Assembly (NCBI RefSeq): GCF_000518685.1
Contig: NZ_JAEB01000010.1
Location: forward strand, 1-64,000
DNA length: 64,000 bases
From: Eubacterium xylanophilum ATCC 35991
GTDB lineage: Bacteria > Bacillota > Clostridia > Lachnospirales > Lachnospiraceae
Direction of reading: 5' to 3'
In this document: piece by piece, positions 59,415 to 64,000 of the stretch
Numbering within the stretch: position 1 is the first letter of the stretch
Layout of the letters: each line of letters opens with the position of its first letter
Made by a program: the position numbers and the translations under genes
The notes under the pieces: generated by a model
What the model saw: only the letters and a program-made list of their open reading frames with translations
The model's database searches: none
Told to the model about the DNA's origin: nothing

Positions 59415-62400
59415 ATGAAAATGGATTGGATTGAATTGATAGCGAAGGTGGGAAAAAAGTGCAAAATACTTATGTATCCGTTATTGGGTATATATATAAT
59501 TTGCGTGACGATTAGTCACTTGTTTAAAAAGATATTTTTTGAGGCTGGAACTCACAGGGTAAGAGTACGTGCGCTTGTCGTGCTTACAAGTCTTGCCCTT
59601 ATTTTTATTACGGCTATTTACCCGACATTAGCCAATGGGCCGGGAAATGATGATAATGTCATCTTAGAGGGGAACACTGCGTCAGGTGGCGCTATTAGTG
59701 GAAACGAAGATGATAAAGAGAATCAAGACAACCAAGACAACCAAGACAATGGCAATAATAATGACCAAAATCAGGGGGAACAAGGCTCGAATCAGGGTAG
59801 CAATGAGAGCGGTAATGGTGATAGCAATGGCAATGAAAAAGACGATGGTGATTCTACACCGCGTCCAACTGAAACACCTGAACCAATTGAGGTTGCAAAA
59901 CCAAACGTCCGTACTGTTACGGATTCTATCACAGCCACTTACGGAAAAATAGCAATGGCAGATCACGAGATGGAAGTTGAGGCAACACCTGGAGACGAGA
60001 CGGAGGGTGTGACTCTTTCATATACATGGTATATTAGGAATGCAGATGGGGGTGCAGGAAAAGTTGTTGGTGACAATACTAAAGCAAAGTATGTGCTTCC
60101 AGAGAACATACAGGCTGGAGAATATAGATATTATTGTGAAGTTGTGGCTACATTAAAGAAGGGAAAGCAAGTAGCTACAGCCAGCAAAAAGAGTGATGAT
60201 ATAACTGTCAATATAGAAAAGGCTCCTTTACAGCCGGTATTAAATTCAGATCCAAGTTCAGTCCTTGATTATAGCATTAGTGACAAGATTTACAATGGTG
60301 CAGATCAGGGTATTTCCGTAAATAAGACCGAAAATTATAAGAATATAGGAAATGTTAATGTTTATTATGCTTTTAATGGTTCGGATACTGCAACGACTAC
60401 GGCGGGAAATCAAGTGGGAACCAGAGAAGTTTATGTTACAATTGATGAGAGTAGAAACTATGCTGCTGCGAGTGATAAGGTAAGTCTGGGAACTTACACG
60501 GTAAGTTATTGGAATCCTGATGGAAAATATTCCGTAGAGGGAGAAGTTGCCGGAACAGACAAAGACGGCAAAGAATGGTACAATAAAGACGTTATAATTC
60601 GCCCACCATCAGGATGCCTTATTTCAAAGAGCGAAAATGAGTTCAAGGAAACACTTGTATTGACTCAGGGCAAGCAGAATGTGGATGGTATATACTTGCA
60701 GAAGATTCCGGAGAGTTATATATCGGAGAAGATAAGTATAGATAAAGTATTCAATATAGACACAACACCTCCAACAGGAAAAATAGTATTTTCTGGTATT
60801 GATGGGGCGGATGAATCTCCAATTGTGTCAAGTAAACAATTATCAGGTACAGTGAATGCCAGTGATTCGCTGAGTGGAGTTAAGAGCGTTCACCTCTATT
60901 ATACAACAGATTCTAAGGTGGATTGTAAGGCACTACCTGAATCGGCATGGATAGAGGGAAAAGATTTTGATATTGCTCCAACAGAAAATGATAGCACCAA
61001 TTATTATGTATATGCAAAACTTGTGGATTATGCTGGAAATGTTGGATATCTAAGCAATGAAAATATTACAATTGATGCTGTGAAGCCAGAGATTACGCTA
61101 GACGGAGCTACTATAGATGGTTCCAAGCGCTGCGTAGCATACAAAAAACAGGTGGATGTAAGTGATGTCAACTTAGAAACTGTCAATATTAGACGTTCTT
61201 TGACAGAGTCTGGATCTGCTGAGAGCGCGTCAGATGCGGTGATTCCATATACAATTAAGGAAAAGGACGGAAAAAAACATGCCACATTTGAGATAGTTTC
61301 TCCGAAGGACACCGGTTCAGTTTATAAGTATTTTATAACAGGATTGGATTCTAGCGGAAATACAACTTATGTGGAGATTACTATGGTAGATCCAATAACA
61401 GATGTCAACGCACCTGAGCTCGATTTTGGAAGCAAGGAATATGGATATACTGGTGGCGAAGAAATTGCCAAGGGATTTGACCTGACTAGAGCTGGATCAT
61501 ATAATGAGGAAAATGATCCGATTGTGACAGGACTCACAATTTTAGATGAAGAGGGGACAACACCTGAGGCGTTTAAAATCGTTGATTCCACGAAGATAGC
61601 ACCGGTAGATAAGCTTCATGTTGGTACATATAGAGCAAGGGTTAAAATAGCGTATAATACGGATTCAGAGATCCTTAGCACATGTGTATTTAATGTCAAG
61701 AAAGCTCATCTCAATGCAGTGTTCCCGGAAACTGACATATGGTATTATACAACCAATATTGAATTAGATAGTAAGATAAATGTCACTGGATTTGTTTACG
61801 GAGAGACCGCAGAAACTGCAAAGGATTACGTGGCTCCAAAGGTTGATAACTATGAGGGCCAATCCGCAACGGTTGGAAGTCATGTGATTACCATAAGCGG
61901 TGGAAAAGCAGCGGATTATGATATGGCATATACAACGGGATATATTAATGTAAAGAAGCGAGTTCTCGCCGATTATAATGTACTTGGAAATAAGGGAGAC
62001 GCTTATAATGGTGAAGATGGTGTCGATTGGTATACAAGTCCTACGTTGACGATTGAACCAAAGACTGGATTTGCATTGTCAAAAAGCGATGATCCATCTA
62101 GCTTTACATTGGAAAATATTCCGATAGAGACAGACAGAGATCTTTCCAGCGAAACATTTTTCCTCAAAAACATTCAGACAGGTGAAATTAGCGACAAAAT
62201 TACTTTTAGATATGCCAAGGATTCGACGCCGCCTACAGGTAAGATTAATGTAGAAAAGAATTCAATTAAGGGATTACTTAATACTATTACACTTGGTAAT
62301 TTCTTTGCAGAAAACATAGATGTAGACATAGATGCAGAGGATGATTTGAGTGGTATTAAGGGCGTATATTATTACAAGTCAGAAGGTAAATTATCCGGAG

Positions 62401-64000
62401 ATGAATTGTCTCGAGTAACAGGTTGGGAAGAGGGGGATTCTCTATCTCTCACAGCTGCGGATAATTCAAAGCTTACGATATATGCCAAGGTCGTAAACGG
62501 TGCCGGTTTGGTCACATATCTCTCAAGTGATGAGTTGGTATTCGATACCGAACCACCTGTCATATCTAACGTGGAAGATGGTGGAGAGTATACATGTGAT
62601 TCAAGGAGAATCATGGTTTCCGACGCCAATCTCTATGACGTGGTAGTATATGAGGGAACTGATACCACATCGGGAAATGGCAAGAGAAAGTTCATAGATG
62701 ACAATAGCAGTACCTGTGATTTTCTGATTTCGTCAGATGATGACGAGACGGTTTATACAGTAGTTGCAGAGGATAGGGCAGGAAACAAGAGCAAGAAGAC
62801 ATTTAGAATTATCAAGGCGACCTATGAAGCCACAGTAGAGGATATAGCTCTTCCTGATTTAATATACGGCCACAAGGTTAATAGTGGCAAAACGATTAAA
62901 TTAAAGGACAATGGAAATGCCAATGCGAAGATAACAGATGTAACTGTCTACAATGAAGATGAATTTGAAGTTAGCACGTTACCTGACGGAACATTTTACT
63001 TGAAAGCCCGAGAAGGACTCAAAGTAGGTAGTTATAGCACGAAGTTTAAGGTGCATTATACGGGACAAAAAAGTGCCACAGCAAAGTGCACGGTTAATGT
63101 TGTCAAGGCGACGTTGACGGTAAAATACGCCGGTGAGGTTCTCTTGTACAATACAAGGCCGAAGACTGAAGATGTGATTCAGGTTGTTGGGTTTGTAAAT
63201 GGAGAGAATGAAAATAGTGCAGAAGGATACGTGGCTCCGACGATTAACCTTCCTGAGAGAGCCAGGGAGACGGTCGTTATCACACCGACGGGCGGAGCAG
63301 CTGAAAACTATGATTTCGAGTACCAGGGTGAGGCACTGACGGTTATCAGAAGAACTGCAGTTGCCGGAAGAGACGGTCAGTATACTGTGACCGGGCAGAT
63401 GAATGAGAACGGTTGGTATGTATCGGATATTGTGATTAAGCCTTCGGAAGGCTATCAATTCCTGAGGGATGAAGACGATAAGAAGGCAATCGGGGAGATA
63501 AGGATAGACAAGGATAGTGACGATGGAATAGAGCGGTTCTATGTGCAAGATGTGAAGACAGGCGAGATCTACAAGAAGACTGCAATTGCATATCTAAGGG
63601 ATACTACAACGCCTGAAATTGCAGGAATAGAAGATGGTAAAACATATATCGGAGAGGATAGGAAAGTTACAGTGACGGACAATTTCCTCGAAAATGTTAC
63701 TATCAACGGAGTTTCGCAGACAATCGAAAATGGAAAGTCGGAGTTTACACTAACCGCTAAGACAGATGCAGTATATGTTATTACAGCTGTTGACAAAGCG
63801 GGACATAGTTCTACGAAAAAGGTGACTTTCGAGGCCGTTGAGGAAGACACAGGCCTTGAAGCAGATGCCGAGGGAAGAATTAATAAGAAAGCGGTTATCG
63901 GCCAAAATGCTCCAACGGGACAGATTGTGACGGATAAGAAGGATTTGGCTGAAAATGTTCTGACGAAAAAGGAGCTCAAAGAGGTAAATGGCGGCGCAAA
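59415..64000 (+). CDS. Giant repetitive surface protein, 3' end outside the window
   Basis: The frame stays open from ATG 59415 to the last base, at least 1528 residues. The N-terminus has two hydrophobic segments (about 19-38 and 54-72), followed by a low-complexity Asn/Asp/Gln/Gly linker (about 85-145). Then come large Ig-like modules. Three related units are marked by WY-x(3)-(I/V/L)-x-I-x-P-x-x-G (near residues 386, 870 and 1333), each followed by a D-(T/S)-T-(P/T)-P segment, spaced about 470 residues apart. Middle parts resemble MBG-type repeats (ITATYGK). It probably forms a long stalk or adhesin. AAGAGG at 59401-59406 is eight bases from the ATG. No anchor signal is visible in the part seen. 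Confidence 0.88.
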   Translation, partial: MKMDWIELIAKVGKKCKILMYPLLGIYIICVTISHLFKKIFFEAGTHRVRVRALVVLTSLALIFITAIYPTLANGPGNDDNVILEGNTASGGAISGNEDDKENQDNQDNQDNGNNNDQNQGEQGSNQGSNESGNGDSNGNEKDDGDSTPRPTETPEPIEVAKPNVRTVTDSITATYGKIAMADHEMEVEATPGDETEGVTLSYTWYIRNADGGAGKVVGDNTKAKYVLPENIQAGEYRYYCEVVATLKKGKQVATASKKSDDITVNIEKAPLQPVLNSDPSSVLDYSISDKIYNGADQGISVNKTENYKNIGNVNVYYAFNGSDTATTTAGNQVGTREVYVTIDESRNYAAASDKVSLGTYTVSYWNPDGKYSVEGEVAGTDKDGKEWYNKDVIIRPPSGCLISKSENEFKETLVLTQGKQNVDGIYLQKIPESYISEKISIDKVFNIDTTPPTGKIVFSGIDGADESPIVSSKQLSGTVNASDSLSGVKSVHLYYTTDSKVDCKALPESAWIEGKDFDIAPTENDSTNYYVYAKLVDYAGNVGYLSNENITIDAVKPEITLDGATIDGSKRCVAYKKQVDVSDVNLETVNIRRSLTESGSAESASDAVIPYTIKEKDGKKHATFEIVSPKDTGSVYKYFITGLDSSGNTTYVEITMVDPITDVNAPELDFGSKEYGYTGGEEIAKGFDLTRAGSYNEENDPIVTGLTILDEEGTTPEAFKIVDSTKIAPVDKLHVGTYRARVKIAYNTDSEILSTCVFNVKKAHLNAVFPETDIWYYTTNIELDSKINVTGFVYGETAETAKDYVAPKVDNYEGQSATVGSHVITISGGKAADYDMAYTTGYINVKKRVLADYNVLGNKGDAYNGEDGVDWYTSPTLTIEPKTGFALSKSDDPSSFTLENIPIETDRDLSSETFFLKNIQTGEISDKITFRYAKDSTPPTGKINVEKNSIKGLLNTITLGNFFAENIDVDIDAEDDLSGIKGVYYYKSEGKLSGDELSRVTGWEEGDSLSLTAADNSKLTIYAKVVNGAGLVTYLSSDELVFDTEPPVISNVEDGGEYTCDSRRIMVSDANLYDVVVYEGTDTTSGNGKRKFIDDNSSTCDFLISSDDDETVYTVVAEDRAGNKSKKTFRIIKATYEATVEDIALPDLIYGHKVNSGKTIKLKDNGNANAKITDVTVYNEDEFEVSTLPDGTFYLKAREGLKVGSYSTKFKVHYTGQKSATAKCTVNVVKATLTVKYAGEVLLYNTRPKTEDVIQVVGFVNGENENSAEGYVAPTINLPERARETVVITPTGGAAENYDFEYQGEALTVIRRTAVAGRDGQYTVTGQMNENGWYVSDIVIKPSEGYQFLRDEDDKKAIGEIRIDKDSDDGIERFYVQDVKTGEIYKKTAIAYLRDTTTPEIAGIEDGKTYIGEDRKVTVTDNFLENVTINGVSQTIENGKSEFTLTAKTDAVYVITAVDKAGHSSTKKVTFEAVEEDTGLEADAEGRINKKAVIGQNAPTGQIVTDKKDLAENVLTKKELKEVNGGA

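Noticed and set aside
62979-63548. 189-residue minus-strand frame near the window end
   Set aside because: The plus strand is one long uninterrupted frame with clear repeat units; this is its shadow.

Overview
The window looks like a chromosomal stretch from an anaerobic fibre-degrading Firmicute of the Lachnospiraceae, close to Butyrivibrio or Pseudobutyrivibrio. This is inferred from the moderately low GC content, strong AGGAGG ribosome sites, a tRNA-Trp T-box ahead of the trp operon, CIRCE control of Hsp20, SipW-type peptidases, DUF4428 and DUF1836 proteins, and secreted hemicellulases with lysine-rich Ig-like (Big) modules. No rRNA, tRNA or CRISPR was found. Nearly all genes are on the plus strand; only the MATE-ATPase and xylanase genes are on the minus strand.

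Layout. 1-3700: the 3' end of an IS3-type transposase, then a three-gene ABC exporter whose first permease may have lost its start to the insertion. 3.7-4.4 kb: a lone metallophosphoesterase. 4.4-13.1 kb: a nine-gene operon with its own promoter and terminator. It holds a degenerate EAL protein, two TasA/camelysin-like surface proteins, two SipW-type signal peptidases, a membrane-bound McrB-like AAA+ ATPase, a DUF2357 coiled-coil protein with no visible nuclease, and two small helical proteins. This is the best candidate for an undescribed system. 13.2-16.5 kb: an intracellular GH43 glycosidase, a secreted serpin and a CIRCE-controlled Hsp20. 16.6-23.5 kb: a complete T-box-controlled trpEGDCFBA operon. 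23.6-25.1 kb: a DUF4428 protein and nadE, whose last codons lie inside a GTCTTAC repeat.

25.3-31 kb: a MATE transporter fused to a GHKL ATPase (minus), an HD-GYP phosphodiesterase, an AraC regulator and a secreted GH10 xylanase (minus). 31.1-36.9 kb: nth, an acyl-CoA ligase, a stand-alone ketosynthase, mntP, a structured non-coding stretch, DUF1836, and a mini ferredoxin-thioredoxin reductase next to thioredoxin. 37-50.7 kb: a 1311-residue Big-domain protein, recN, two SGNH esterases, a GGDEF-EAL protein and an NlpC/P60 hydrolase. 50.7-59.3 kb: housekeeping genes rel, MBL hydrolase, hemZ, hisS, aspS and galM. 59.4 kb to the end: a giant modular surface protein that runs off the window.

Recurrent themes. 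(a) A lysine-rich Ig-like module follows the signal peptide of the serpin, the xylanase and both esterases, and related repeats occur in the P60 hydrolase and the 1311-residue protein, suggesting a shared surface-attachment device. (b) Three genes (fabF, the second esterase, hisS) have a Shine-Dalgarno too far from the start codon, with a small hairpin in the gap that would restore normal spacing. (c) Three c-di-GMP-type proteins occur, one clearly degenerate. All functions are read from sequence motifs; no database search was run.
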